Source: Streptomyces sp. NBC_00510
Lineage (GTDB): Bacteria > Actinomycetota > Actinomycetes > Streptomycetales > Streptomycetaceae
Assembly (NCBI GenBank): GCA_036013505.1
Contig: CP107851.1
Coordinates: forward strand, 3,162,001 to 3,226,000
DNA length: 64,000 nucleotides
Direction: 5' to 3'
Position numbers and translations under genes: made by a program. Below are positions 1 to 8,105 of the stretch, piece after piece. Numbering within the stretch: position 1 is the first letter of the stretch; every line of letters starts with the position of its first letter. Below the pieces are notes generated by a model. It ran no database searches. It was not told the DNA's origin and worked only from the letters and a program-made list of their open reading frames with translations.

Positions 1-429
1 GAGCGGCCCGACCGCGCCGAGCGGGCGGAACGCACGGCCGAGGAGCGGGCGGAGGAGGAGCGCGACTCCCTGACCAGCCTCCTGGAGGCGGTCCCCAGCT
101 TCCGCGGCGACATGGTGGTGCCGGCCCAGGCGGGGCCGCCCACCGTCACGCCCGACACGCCGGCCGCGGCCGCGGCAGCGGTCACGGAAGACGGTCCCGA
201 CACGCCCGGGGCGGAGGAGGAGGCGCCGCCGGCCCCCGCCGCGAGCGCCGGCGCGGGCTCCGCGTACGCCGACGTCCTGATGCCGCGTTCGGTCGGCGCC
301 CACCGCGACCGGCTGGTCGGGTCCACCGACCGCCAGGCCGAGGCGGACGGGGTCCGTCCGGGGCGGCGGGCGACGGTGCCGAGCTGGGACGAGATCGTCT
401 TCGGGAGCCGGCGCAAGAAGCAGGACTGA
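1..429 (+). CDS. sepH: Cell-division protein SepH, C-terminal part (5' end outside window)
   Basis: The reading frame is open from base 1 to the TGA at 427-429, so only the last 142 residues are present. The visible part is an acidic and Arg-rich stretch, a low-complexity Ala/Pro/Glu linker, and a C-terminal PSWDEIVFG motif followed by a basic tail. SepH of Streptomyces is an FtsZ-binding protein that promotes FtsZ assembly. It has an N-terminal DUF3071 domain, a long variable linker and a short conserved C-terminal motif of this type. The DUF3071 domain would lie upstream of the window, so the call rests on the C-terminal motif, the disordered linker and the neighbours (sulfurtransferase, tdk) that flank sepH in streptomycetes. 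Confidence 0.8.
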   Translation, partial: ERPDRAERAERTAEERAEEERDSLTSLLEAVPSFRGDMVVPAQAGPPTVTPDTPAAAAAAVTEDGPDTPGAEEEAPPAPAASAGAGSAYADVLMPRSVGAHRDRLVGSTDRQAEADGVRPGRRATVPSWDEIVFGSRRKKQD

Positions 430-462
430 CCGGGGCACGCTGCCCCTCAGGGGGTGCCCCGG
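430..462. terminator. Hairpin between sepH and the convergent sulfurtransferase gene
   Basis: CCGGGGCAC at 430-438 pairs perfectly with GTGCCCCGG at 454-462, just after the sepH stop. It lies between two convergent genes and could serve both. There is no U-tract, as is usual in this genus. Confidence 0.6.
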
Positions 463-505
463 TGCGGTCCTCCGTGTGGGCCGGCCGCCGGCCGCCGGCG
501 CCCTG

Positions 506-1345
506 TCAGCCCGGTTGCGGCCCGGTCGCGACGTCGCGGCCCGCCGTGGACCACTCGCTCCAGGAGCCGACGTAGAGCGCCGCGGGGATGCCGGCGACCG
601 CCAGGGCCAGCACCTCGTGGGCGCCGGAGACGCCCGAGCCGCAGTAGACGCCGACCTCGGCGCCGGGCGTGGCGCCGGCCTTGCCGAAGCGCGCCGCCAG
701 TTCGTCGGCGGCGAGGAAGACTCCGGTGTCCGGGACGACGTTCTGCGTGGTCGGGGCGTTGACCGCGCCGGGGATGTGACCGGCGACGGGGTCGATGGGC
801 TCGGTGTCGCCCCGGTAGCGCTCCGGCGCACGGGCGTCCAGGAGGACGCCGCGGCGGGCCAGTGCCGCCGCCTCGTCGGCGGTGAGCACGGGAAGCGCGC
901 CCGGCGCCGCGGTGAAGTCGCCCTCCTCGTAGGCGGGGACGTCCGTCTCGAGGGGCAGTCCCGCCGCCGTCCACGCCGCGAGCCCGCCGTCCAGGACGCG
1001 GACCCGCTCGTGCCCGGCCCACCGCAGCAGCCACCACGCGCGGGCCGCGCCCCAGCCGAGACCGCCGTCGTAGACCACGACGTCGCGGTCCGCGCCGACG
1101 CCCGCGCGGCGCATGGCGGCGGTGAACACCGCGAGGTCCGGGAGGGGATGGCGGCCCGCCTCCCCGGGCGGTCCGGCGAGTTCGGTGTCCAGGTCGACGT
1201 AGTGCGCGCCGGGCAGATGACCGGCCTCGTACGCGGGACGGCCGGGCGGCCCGCCCAGTTGCCAGCGGACGTCCAGAAGGGCGGCGCCTGCCGGGACGCC
1301 CTTCGGCGGCGCGGCCAATTCGGTTACGGTAATGACAGGATGCAT
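506..1345 (-). CDS. sseA: Two-domain rhodanese-like sulfurtransferase
   Basis: The 279-residue protein has two tandem rhodanese domains (about 1-130 and 145-279). Only the second carries the active-site loop, CGSGVS, with the sulfur-accepting cysteine near residue 235. This CGSGV-type loop is typical of 3-mercaptopyruvate sulfurtransferases, whereas classical thiosulfate sulfurtransferases usually have a charged CRKGV-type loop. The likely role is transfer of sulfane sulfur to cyanide or thiols in the cytoplasm. The ATG at 1345 was chosen because the protein then begins directly with the first rhodanese domain (HPVITVTELA); the longer in-frame version adds an unrelated Arg/Pro-rich stretch. 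The gene is divergent from the VOC gene. The true substrate cannot be told from sequence. Confidence 0.85.
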   Translation of the reverse strand: MHPVITVTELAAPPKGVPAGAALLDVRWQLGGPPGRPAYEAGHLPGAHYVDLDTELAGPPGEAGRHPLPDLAVFTAAMRRAGVGADRDVVVYDGGLGWGAARAWWLLRWAGHERVRVLDGGLAAWTAAGLPLETDVPAYEEGDFTAAPGALPVLTADEAAALARRGVLLDARAPERYRGDTEPIDPVAGHIPGAVNAPTTQNVVPDTGVFLAADELAARFGKAGATPGAEVGVYCGSGVSGAHEVLALAVAGIPAALYVGSWSEWSTAGRDVATGPQPG

Positions 1346-1473
1346 AAGCCCATTGTGGTCACCCGGCGCGGGAAATCTGCGGCGCGGCCCCGGTCCGCGG
1401 CACACCTGGTGGTGCGAGCATCGCTGTGGCACGTCCCCTGCAAGCCCGAGCGTTGCTCCCCAGGAGAGAATTG

Positions 1474-2268
1474 ATGACCGAGGTAGGGAACCGCCACCCG
1501 CACGGCACCCCGTGCTGGGTCAGCCTGCTGGCTCACAGCGTCGAGGCCACGCAGGAGTTCTACAGCCATCTGTTCGGCTGGGAGTTCCACCCCGGTCCGC
1601 ATTCGCTGGGCCTGTACGTGCGCGCCACGCTGGACGGGAAGAGCGTGGCCGGCATCGGCGAGCTGCCCAGGGACCGGCACCTGCCCATCGCCTGGACGAC
1701 CTACTTCGCCACGGACGACGCCGACAAGACCGCCGAGCTGATCCGGATCTGCGGCGGCACGGTGGGCGTCGGCCCGCTGGACGCGGACGACGCGGGACGG
1801 CTGGCCGTCGCCTCGGACCCGATGGGCGCGGTGTTCGGGGTGTGGCAGGCCCGGCACCACCGCGGGACCGAGGTCTTCGGGGTACCGGGCGCGCCGGTCT
1901 GGAACGAGCTGGTCACCCGGGAGACCTCGCTGGTCGGCAAGTTCTACTCGGTGGTCTTCGGGCTGGAGACCGACGCGGTCGTCTCCACCGACTTCGACTA
2001 CCTCACGCTCCACCTCGCCGGCCGTCCGGTCGGCGGGATCCACGGCGTCGGCCGGGCCCTGCCGCGCGATCGCGGGGCGCACTGGATGACGTACTTCGAG
2101 GTCGCCGACACCGACGCCGCCGCCCGCCAGGTGACGGACCTGGGCGGGACGGTCATCCGCACGCCGCGCGACTCCGAGTACGGCCGGCTGGCCACCGTGG
2201 CGGACCCCGAGGGCGCCGTCTTCACCGTGATCCGGTCCCGGCCGCAGCCGGGGGGCGGCGGCAGCTAG
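1474..2268 (+). CDS. VOC (glyoxalase/bleomycin-resistance fold) family protein, two domains
   Basis: The 264-residue protein is made of two tandem VOC modules (about 10-125 and 138-255). Each begins with a CWVSL/WNELV strand and a TQEFYSHLFGWE or VGKFYSVVFGLE helix, the usual signature of this superfamily. VOC proteins bind a metal between paired beta-alpha-beta-beta-beta modules and act as dioxygenases, isomerases or drug-binding proteins. Streptomyces paralogues of this hydroxylase-like type have no assigned substrate. The ATG at 1474 follows an AGGAG ribosome site at 1462-1466. The 3' end overlaps the end of convergent tdk by 4 bases. Confidence 0.85.
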   Translation: MTEVGNRHPHGTPCWVSLLAHSVEATQEFYSHLFGWEFHPGPHSLGLYVRATLDGKSVAGIGELPRDRHLPIAWTTYFATDDADKTAELIRICGGTVGVGPLDADDAGRLAVASDPMGAVFGVWQARHHRGTEVFGVPGAPVWNELVTRETSLVGKFYSVVFGLETDAVVSTDFDYLTLHLAGRPVGGIHGVGRALPRDRGAHWMTYFEVADTDAAARQVTDLGGTVIRTPRDSEYGRLATVADPEGAVFTVIRSRPQPGGGGS

Positions 2269-2909
2269 TCGACCGGCAGGACGTCCGGCGAGATCGCCGC
2301 CGCGCGCGCCGCGGCCGCGGTCATCCGCCGGATGTGGTGGCGGCGGCAGAGCACCTCGTAGCCCATCTTCGCGCCGGGGCGGTTGACGTCGCCGACGACG
2401 ACCTGCTCGCCCTCGACGACCATCTCCCCGCCCACCGTACGGGCGTTGTGCGTGGCACGGGCGCCGCACCAGCACAGGGCCTCGACCTGGAGCACCTCGA
2501 TCCGGTCGGCCATCTCCACCAGGCGCCGGGAGCCGGGGAAGAGCTTGGTGCGGAAGTCGGTGGTGATCCCGAAGGCGAAGACGTCCAGCCGCAGGTCGTC
2601 GACGATGCGCGCGAGCTGGTCGATCTGGTCCGGGGTGAAGAACTGGGCCTCGTCGACGATGACGTAGTCGGCGCGGGCGCCGCCGGACAGGTGCGTGACG
2701 AGGTAGCCGTAGAAGTCGAAGTCGTCGGCGGCCTCGACGGCCTTGGTCTCCAGGCCGAGCCGGGAGGAGAGGACGCCCTCGCCGGCCCGGTCGTTGCGGG
2801 TGAAGATCAGGCCCTCCAGGCCGCGTGCCGAGCGGTTGTGCTCGATCTGCAGGGCGAGGGTGCTCTTCCCGCAGTCCATCGTTCCGGAGAAGAACACGAG
2901 CTCAGGCAT
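2265..2909 (-). CDS. tdk: Thymidine kinase
   Basis: A 214-residue type II thymidine kinase that phosphorylates thymidine to dTMP with ATP in the salvage pathway. The P-loop GTMDCGKST is at residues 9-17, and the DEAQFF motif (Glu87 as likely catalytic base) follows. The zinc-binding cysteines of the lasso domain are in LCWCGARAT and CRRHH near the C terminus. Length is normal for the family. It is the last gene of a leftward run (patA, DUF5998 gene, phosphodiesterase, tdk), 54 bases after the phosphodiesterase gene, so it is probably co-transcribed. Confidence 0.95.
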   Translation of the reverse strand: MPELVFFSGTMDCGKSTLALQIEHNRSARGLEGLIFTRNDRAGEGVLSSRLGLETKAVEAADDFDFYGYLVTHLSGGARADYVIVDEAQFFTPDQIDQLARIVDDLRLDVFAFGITTDFRTKLFPGSRRLVEMADRIEVLQVEALCWCGARATHNARTVGGEMVVEGEQVVVGDVNRPGAKMGYEVLCRRHHIRRMTAAAARAAAISPDVLPVD

Positions 2910-2963
2910 GAGGAGGAGGCGGCCTTTCGGGGCGGGGCGGTGGGCGGTGGGGAGGGAGATGCG

Positions 2964-4148
2964 TCAGGTGCGGACTTCGAGCAGCGGCACCAGTTGCTCC
3001 ACGGGGGTCATCGAGCCGTGCAGGCCGACCATGGTGGACTCCCCCGGCTCGGAGCGGGTGGCGACGATCGCGATGTCGTCCCGGGCGACGGCGACGACGT
3101 CGCCGATGCGGCCGAGCACCCGGTCCTCCACGACGGGCCCGAACCAGCCCGCGGCGACCGCCTCTTCACGGGAGGCCACCCACATCTGCTCGCCGAGCAC
3201 CTCGCTCCACACCGCGTGCACGTCGGCTGCGGCGCCGGGCACGGCGTAGACGTGACGGGCCCGGGCCTCGCCGGCGAGGACGGCTACGCCGGCGCGCAGC
3301 TCCCAGTCCTCGTCGAAGTCGATCCGGGACTCCGGGTCGAAGGGGATGTCGATCATGCCGTGGTCGGCGGTGATGTAGAGCGCGCTGCGCGGCGGGAGCT
3401 GCTCGGCGAGCCGCTGGGCGAGCCGGTCGGCCATCATCAGCTGGCCGCGCCAGGCGTCGGAGTCGACCCCGTGCCGGTGACCCATGGAGTCCAGCTCGCT
3501 GTAGTACGTGTAGACCAGCGCCCGGTCGGTCGCGGCGAGCCGCTCGGCGGTGAGGTCCATGCGCTCCTCGCCGGTGAGCCGCCCGTGGAAGGTGCCGCCG
3601 CTGAGGGCGATCTTCGTCAGCGGGGTGTGCTGGAAGGTGGGCGAGGTGACCTGGCAGGTCTCGATGCCGGCGGCCTGGGCGAGCTGGAAGACCGTGGGGT
3701 ACGGCTGCCAGGCGTACGGGTCGGTCCACGGCTGCCAGCGCAGCTGGTTCATCAGCTCGCCGGTGTCCGGGTTCAGCACGGTGTACCCGGCCAGGCCGTG
3801 CGCGCCGGGCGGCAGCCCGGTGCCGACGGAGGCGAGCGAGGTCGCGGTGGTGGAGGGGAAGCCCGCGGTGATCGGCCGGCCGCTGCCGGTGGCCGAGCCG
3901 GCGATCAGGGAGGTGAGGAACGGCGCCTCGTCGGGATGCCGGCGGATCAGTTCCCAGCCCATGCCGTCGACGAGGAACACGCAGACCCGGTCGGCGGGCG
4001 CGAGGTCGAGCGCCGTCCGCGGGGCGCCGGTGATGCCGAGCCCGGCGGCGACCGCGGGCAGCAGGTCGCTCAGCGAGCCGCTGCCGTAGCGCGGGGCGGG
4101 CGCGGCGTACGGATCGAGCGGTTCGTAGGACGGGGCGGGATGGACCAT
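2964..4148 (-). CDS. Alkaline-phosphatase-superfamily phosphodiesterase / nucleotide pyrophosphatase
   Basis: The 394-residue protein matches the type I phosphodiesterase/nucleotide pyrophosphatase branch. It has a metal-binding Asp in VFLVDGMGWE, the nucleophile Thr in GFPSTTATSLAS, the ELDSMGHRHGVDSD metal site and the ADHGM motif near residue 270. These proteins hydrolyse phosphodiester or pyrophosphate bonds. No signal peptide is visible, so the enzyme is probably cytoplasmic. The substrate is unknown. Its ATG shares one base with the TGA of the upstream DUF5998 gene (TGATG at 4146-4150), which indicates translational coupling. Confidence 0.85.
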   Translation of the reverse strand: MVHPAPSYEPLDPYAAPAPRYGSGSLSDLLPAVAAGLGITGAPRTALDLAPADRVCVFLVDGMGWELIRRHPDEAPFLTSLIAGSATGSGRPITAGFPSTTATSLASVGTGLPPGAHGLAGYTVLNPDTGELMNQLRWQPWTDPYAWQPYPTVFQLAQAAGIETCQVTSPTFQHTPLTKIALSGGTFHGRLTGEERMDLTAERLAATDRALVYTYYSELDSMGHRHGVDSDAWRGQLMMADRLAQRLAEQLPPRSALYITADHGMIDIPFDPESRIDFDEDWELRAGVAVLAGEARARHVYAVPGAAADVHAVWSEVLGEQMWVASREEAVAAGWFGPVVEDRVLGRIGDVVAVARDDIAIVATRSEPGESTMVGLHGSMTPVEQLVPLLEVRT

Positions 4149-4735
4149 CAGGAGGCCGCGCCCGCGGTCGCCTCGGAGAGCGCCTGCGCGAAGGCGAGGG
4201 CCTGGCGGACGGTCTCGGGGCCGTCGCCCGCCTCGCTGACCCGCAGGCTCAGGTCGTCGGCGCTGGAGGAGCCGGTGTAGCCGTGGTCGGCCTCGCAGTT
4301 GGGGTCGCCGCAGGCGGCGGGCTCGAGGTCGATGCGGCTGACCGCGCCCCAGCCGATGGTCAGCACGACCTCGCGGGGCAGGGTGCCCGGGGTGTACGAC
4401 TCGGGGTTGGCGACGACCCGGCTCAGCACGACCGACGAGATCCGCTCGAGCTTGACCGACTCGGTGGAGGTGGTGGCGTAGGGGCTCGGGGAGGTGTCGT
4501 CGGCGCTCTGCTCGTCGGTGTGGCTGACGATGAAGCGGGTGCTGGTCAGGACCAGGACGGTGACGTGCCGGCGGACCTCGTTCGCGTCGAAGGTGGTCTC
4601 CTGGTGGACCAGGTACGAGGCGACCGCCTCCCCACCGACGGAGGCCTCCACGGCCTCGGCCACGAGGGCGGGGTAGTAGCCGCTGCGCTCGATCGCCGCG
4701 CGCAGCCCCTGGGTCGTCGTACCGGTCTTCGCCAT
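4148..4735 (-). CDS. DUF5998 family protein
   Basis: A 195-residue soluble protein beginning MAKTGTTTQGLRAAIERSGYYPALVAEAVE. It has no transmembrane segment and no recognisable catalytic motif. Two cysteines in the CGDPNCEADHGY segment near residue 150 could bind metal. It belongs to a conserved actinobacterial family of unknown function (DUF5998). The start at 4735 agrees with the family's conserved N terminus; the longer alternative at 4759 adds eight residues. It is coupled by a one-base stop/start overlap to the phosphodiesterase gene and begins 28 bases after patA, so the three are likely one operon. Nothing supports a specific function. Confidence 0.75.
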   Translation of the reverse strand: MAKTGTTTQGLRAAIERSGYYPALVAEAVEASVGGEAVASYLVHQETTFDANEVRRHVTVLVLTSTRFIVSHTDEQSADDTSPSPYATTSTESVKLERISSVVLSRVVANPESYTPGTLPREVVLTIGWGAVSRIDLEPAACGDPNCEADHGYTGSSSADDLSLRVSEAGDGPETVRQALAFAQALSEATAGAAS

Positions 4736-4763
4736 GGCGACCATCCTAGTGCGGAGCACGTGT

Positions 4764-7487
4764 TCAGAAGGACGACAGTGCGCGAGGCCCGAGGTCCGTG
4801 CGGGCCGGGGGCCGCGCGAGGCGCACGGAGGCGCCGAGCACGGTGAGGCCGGCGGGGGCCACCACGACCGGTTCGAGGTCGACGGAGACCACCTCGGGCA
4901 GGTCGTCGACCAGCCGCGACACCCGCAGCAGCAGCTCTTCCAGGGCGCCGGTGTCCACCGGCTCCGCGCCGCGCCAGCCGAACAGCAGCGGGGCCGCCTT
5001 GATGGAGCGGACCAGCTCGGCGACGTCCCGGTCGGTGGCCGGGACCAGCCGGTGCGCCATGTCGCCGAGGAGTTCGGAGGGGGCGCCGGCGATGCCGAAG
5101 GAGAGCACGGCGCCCGCGGCCGGGTCGACGGTGGCGCGTACGACCGTGTCGACGCCGCGCGGTGCCATGGCCTGCACGACCAGGTGCAGCTCCTCGGGCT
5201 TGCCCAGCCGGGCGGTCAGCTCCTCGAAGGCGCGGCCGAGGTCGTCGGGGCCGGCGATGTCCAGGCGTACGCCGCCGAGGTCGGCGCGGTGCCGCAGGTG
5301 GGGCGCGGTGGTCTTGAGGGCGACCGGGTAGCCGAGCCGCCGGGCCGCCTCCAGGGCCGCGTCGATCCCGGGAGCGGGCAGCGTGGGCCGGACCGTGATG
5401 CCGTAGCGGGCCAGCAGGGCGGCGGCCGCCGAGTCGTCGAGGGGGACGCCGTGGGTGTCGCCGGCGGGCTCCGCCGCCTCGTCGAGCAGCCGGGTGACGT
5501 CCTGGCAGGCGCCCGCCTCGTCGACGTCCTCGAACTCCGGCACCCTGCCGGGCACCTGGGCGTCCCTGCGCCACTGGGCGTAGGCGGCGGCCCTGGCCAG
5601 TGCCTTCACGGCGCGCTCGGCGGCGCCGTACGCGGGGATGCGGACGGCGGCGAGGCGGGTGGCCATGGCCTCCAGGGCGGTGTGGACGATCACGACGGGC
5701 TTCCCGGTGCCGGCCTCGTCCGCGGCGGCGTGGAGGGCTTCGGCCAGCGCGGGGTCGTCGCTGCTCGCGGGGGCCTCCCCGAGGTCGGAGCCCACGCGCG
5801 GGATGGCGGTGACCACGACGGCGTCGTGGGCGGGGTCGGCGAGGGCGGCGGTGAGGGCGGCCCGGAAGTCCTCGGGGCCGGCGGCCGTGGTGAGGTCGAG
5901 CGGGAGGCCCGGTTCCAGCCCGGCGGTGAGGCAGGCGTCGTAGGTGAGCAGGCCGAGCGACTCCGAGTTGCCGAGGACCGCGACACGGGGGCCCGCGGGC
6001 AGCGGCCGGCACGACAGCAGCAGTCCGGTGTCGAGGAGCTCGGTGACGGTGTCGGTGCGGATGACGCCGGCCTGCCGCAGCAGGGCGGAGACGGTGCTGT
6101 CCGGGATGCGGGCGGGGGGCACCGCGTGGCCGGGCGGGGCGGCCGCCGAGTGCCTCGCGCCCTTGACGACGACGACCGGCTTGACGGCGGCGGTGCGCCG
6201 GGCGAGGCGGTAGAACTTGCGCGGGTTGCCGAGGGTTTCGAGGTAGAGCAGGGCGACGTCGGTGGCCGGGTCGTCGTACCAGAACTGCAGGATGTCGTTG
6301 CCCGAGACGTCCGCCCGGTTGCCGACGGAGACGAAGGACGACAGCCCGGCGCCGCGCCGGCGCAGCCCGGACAGCAGGGCGATGCCGATGGCGCCGGACT
6401 GGGTGAACAGGCCGAGCCGTCCGGCGTCCGGGGTCTGCGGCGACAGGGAGGCGTTGAGCCGGACGTCCTCGGCGGAGTTGAGGATGCCGAACGCGTTGGG
6501 GCCGATGACGCGCATCCCGTACGAGTGGGCCTGCCGCACCAGGGCGCGCTGCCTACGGCGGCCGTCGGCCCCGGATTCGGCGTAGCCGGAGGAGATCACC
6601 AGCAGGCCCAGGACGCCGTGCCGGCCGCATGCGTCGACGGCCTCGGCGACGTCGTCGGCGGGCACGGCGATCACGGCGAGGTCGACGGTGTCGGGGATCT
6701 CGGCGACGGAGCGGTGGGCGGGGACGCCCTCGGGGTCGAGGGTGCGCAGGTCCTCGGGGAAGGAGCGGTTCACGGCGTGGACGCGGCCGGTGTAGCCGCC
6801 CGCGACGATGTTCCGGAGCACTCCGCGGCCGACGCCGCCCGGCCGGCGGCCGGTGCCGATGACGGCCACCGAGGCGGGGGCGAGCAGCCGCTGCACGGAG
6901 CGGGCCTCGGCGCGCTGCTCGCGGGCGCGCATGACGGCGAGGGACTGCTCGGTGGGCTCCAGGTCGCATTCGAGGCGGACGACGCCGTCGGTGAAGCTGC
7001 GCTGCTGGGTGTAGCCCGCGTCGGTGAAGACCTTGATCATCTTGCGGTTGGAGGGCAGCACCTCGGCGATGAAGCGGCGGATGCCGCGCTCGCGGGCCAC
7101 CGCCGCGATGTGCTCCATCAGGGCGGAGGCCACCCCGCGGCCCTGATGCGCGTCCTGGACCAGGAAGGCGACCTCGGCCTCGCCGTCGTCGGTGCGGTCG
7201 TAGCGGACGGTCGCGATGAACTCGCCGCCGACCAGGGCCGCCAGGCCGACGCGGTCGCGGTAGTCGTGGTGGGTGAAGCGGTGCACGTCCCGGTCGGAGA
7301 GCCGGGGGTAGGGCGCGAAGAAGCGGTAGTACTTGGACTCGTCGGAGACCTTCTCGTAGAAGCTCACCAGCCGTCCCGCGTCGTCCGGCGCGATGGGCCG
7401 GACGTGGGCGATCCCGCCGTCGCGCAGGACCACGTCCGCCTCCCAGTGGACCGGGTAGTCGCGCTCTGCGGCGGACGGCGTCGTCAT
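4764..7487 (-). CDS. patA: GNAT protein acetyltransferase fused to an ADP-forming acyl-CoA-synthetase-like domain (PatA type)
   Basis: A 907-residue fusion. Residues about 10-180 form a GNAT domain with the acetyl-CoA-binding motif VQDAHQGRGVASALM. Next come a CoA-binding Rossmann domain (about 205-300), succinyl-CoA-ligase-like domains, and a C-terminal ATP-grasp region (about 670-890). This N-terminal-GNAT order is that of the Streptomyces lividans lysine acetyltransferase SlPatA, which acetylates and inactivates acyl/acetoacetyl-CoA synthetases. In Salmonella Pat the order is reversed. The region that in active synthetases carries the phosphorylated histidine in an SSHTGALAG-like loop reads PPGHAVPPA here, and the GPNCxG motif is GPNAFG. 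This suggests a sensory rather than catalytic domain. The ATG at 7487 is the first in-frame start upstream of the GNAT domain with typical family length. It is divergent from ptsH. Confidence 0.85.
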   Translation of the reverse strand: MTTPSAAERDYPVHWEADVVLRDGGIAHVRPIAPDDAGRLVSFYEKVSDESKYYRFFAPYPRLSDRDVHRFTHHDYRDRVGLAALVGGEFIATVRYDRTDDGEAEVAFLVQDAHQGRGVASALMEHIAAVARERGIRRFIAEVLPSNRKMIKVFTDAGYTQQRSFTDGVVRLECDLEPTEQSLAVMRAREQRAEARSVQRLLAPASVAVIGTGRRPGGVGRGVLRNIVAGGYTGRVHAVNRSFPEDLRTLDPEGVPAHRSVAEIPDTVDLAVIAVPADDVAEAVDACGRHGVLGLLVISSGYAESGADGRRRQRALVRQAHSYGMRVIGPNAFGILNSAEDVRLNASLSPQTPDAGRLGLFTQSGAIGIALLSGLRRRGAGLSSFVSVGNRADVSGNDILQFWYDDPATDVALLYLETLGNPRKFYRLARRTAAVKPVVVVKGARHSAAAPPGHAVPPARIPDSTVSALLRQAGVIRTDTVTELLDTGLLLSCRPLPAGPRVAVLGNSESLGLLTYDACLTAGLEPGLPLDLTTAAGPEDFRAALTAALADPAHDAVVVTAIPRVGSDLGEAPASSDDPALAEALHAAADEAGTGKPVVIVHTALEAMATRLAAVRIPAYGAAERAVKALARAAAYAQWRRDAQVPGRVPEFEDVDEAGACQDVTRLLDEAAEPAGDTHGVPLDDSAAAALLARYGITVRPTLPAPGIDAALEAARRLGYPVALKTTAPHLRHRADLGGVRLDIAGPDDLGRAFEELTARLGKPEELHLVVQAMAPRGVDTVVRATVDPAAGAVLSFGIAGAPSELLGDMAHRLVPATDRDVAELVRSIKAAPLLFGWRGAEPVDTGALEELLLRVSRLVDDLPEVVSVDLEPVVVAPAGLTVLGASVRLARPPARTDLGPRALSSF

Positions 7488-7567
7488 GGCCCAAGCGTAC
7501 GGGCACCCTGCCGGTCGCGGGACCGGTGCGACGATGTGGGGACGGACCGGTGTCCGAGGCATGGCAG

Positions 7568-7583
7568 ACTGGTCTAGACCTCC
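7568..7583. promoter_or_regulatory. DasR operator (dre) in the patA-ptsH intergenic region
   Basis: ACTGGTCTAGACCTCC matches the dre consensus ACTGGTCTAGACCACT except near its end, with the core TGGTCTAGACC intact. DasR is the GlcNAc-responsive GntR regulator of Streptomyces and is known to control pts genes including ptsH. The site lies 25 bases before the ptsH start and 80 bases upstream of patA, so it could influence both divergent genes. Confidence 0.85.
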
Positions 7584-7608
7584 CAGGAACGACCCGAAGG
7601 GCAACACC

Positions 7609-7890
7609 ATGGCTGAGCGCCGCGTCACCATCGGCTGGGCCGAGGGCCTGCACGCACGTCCCGCTTCGATCTTCGTCCGCGCGGCCACCGCCGTGGGCGC
7701 CCCCGTCACCATCGCCAAGGCGGACGGGGCCCCGGTCAACGCCGCCTCGATGCTCGCCGTGCTGAGCCTGGGCGTGGCCGGCGGCGAGGAGGTCGTGCTG
7801 GCCTCCGACGCGGAGGGCGTGGACGCCGCTCTGGACAGCCTGGCCAAGCTCGTCTCCGAAGGGCTGGACGAGCTCCCCGAGACCGTCTGA
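7609..7890 (+). CDS. ptsH: HPr phosphocarrier protein of the PTS
   Basis: The 93-residue protein carries GLHARPAS with His15, the residue that accepts phosphate from enzyme I and passes it to sugar-specific EIIA proteins. The length is normal for HPr. The position of the regulatory Ser46 of Firmicutes falls in AASMLAVLSLG. A serine is nearby, but nothing in the window indicates an HPr kinase. The ATG at 7609 is preceded by a weak ribosome site (CGAAGGGCAA). The gene is monocistronic: a DasR operator lies directly upstream and a strong hairpin directly downstream. Confidence 0.95.
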   Translation: MAERRVTIGWAEGLHARPASIFVRAATAVGAPVTIAKADGAPVNAASMLAVLSLGVAGGEEVVLASDAEGVDAALDSLAKLVSEGLDELPETV

Positions 7891-7916
7891 CATCGCGCGG
7901 AGCCGTGGTGCGGCAA

Positions 7917-7968
7917 AAGGGGCGGGCCTGCGCGTGAAATCCGGCCGGATTTCGCGGACCCGCCCCTT
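7917..7968. terminator. Terminator hairpin downstream of ptsH
   Basis: AAGGGGCGGG at 7917-7926 pairs with CCCGCCCCTT at 7959-7968. The loop contains a second perfect palindrome, GAAATCCGGCCGGATTTC, at 7936-7953. The compound hairpin lies 27 bases after the ptsH stop and could also stop transcription from the convergent GntR gene. Confidence 0.75.
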
Positions 7969-8105
7969 CGTCATTGCGAAGTCATTTTCGGGCAGCGCGC
8001 AGCACAATAGGGCGCGGAAATATCCCGCGCACAATTCCCCAAGTTGTATACGGCACTTCTGTTAAACCCGGCCGCGTGAAGTGTGTACGGCGTGTTTCCG
8101 ATTCC

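Noticed and set aside
1332..4280. A 982-codon open frame on the plus strand covering the VOC, tdk and phosphodiesterase genes
   Set aside because: It is antisense to well-supported genes and has Arg/Gly/Asp/Pro-rich low-complexity translation, typical of open frames opposite high-GC coding DNA.
4734..7577. A 947-codon plus-strand frame opposite patA
   Set aside because: It has no recognisable domain, its composition mirrors the third-position G/C of patA, and it has no ribosome site or promoter.
8044..8051. TTGTATAC element resembling a GntR operator half-site
   Set aside because: It lies downstream of the GntR gene with no gene start nearby, and only weak partial repeats surround it.
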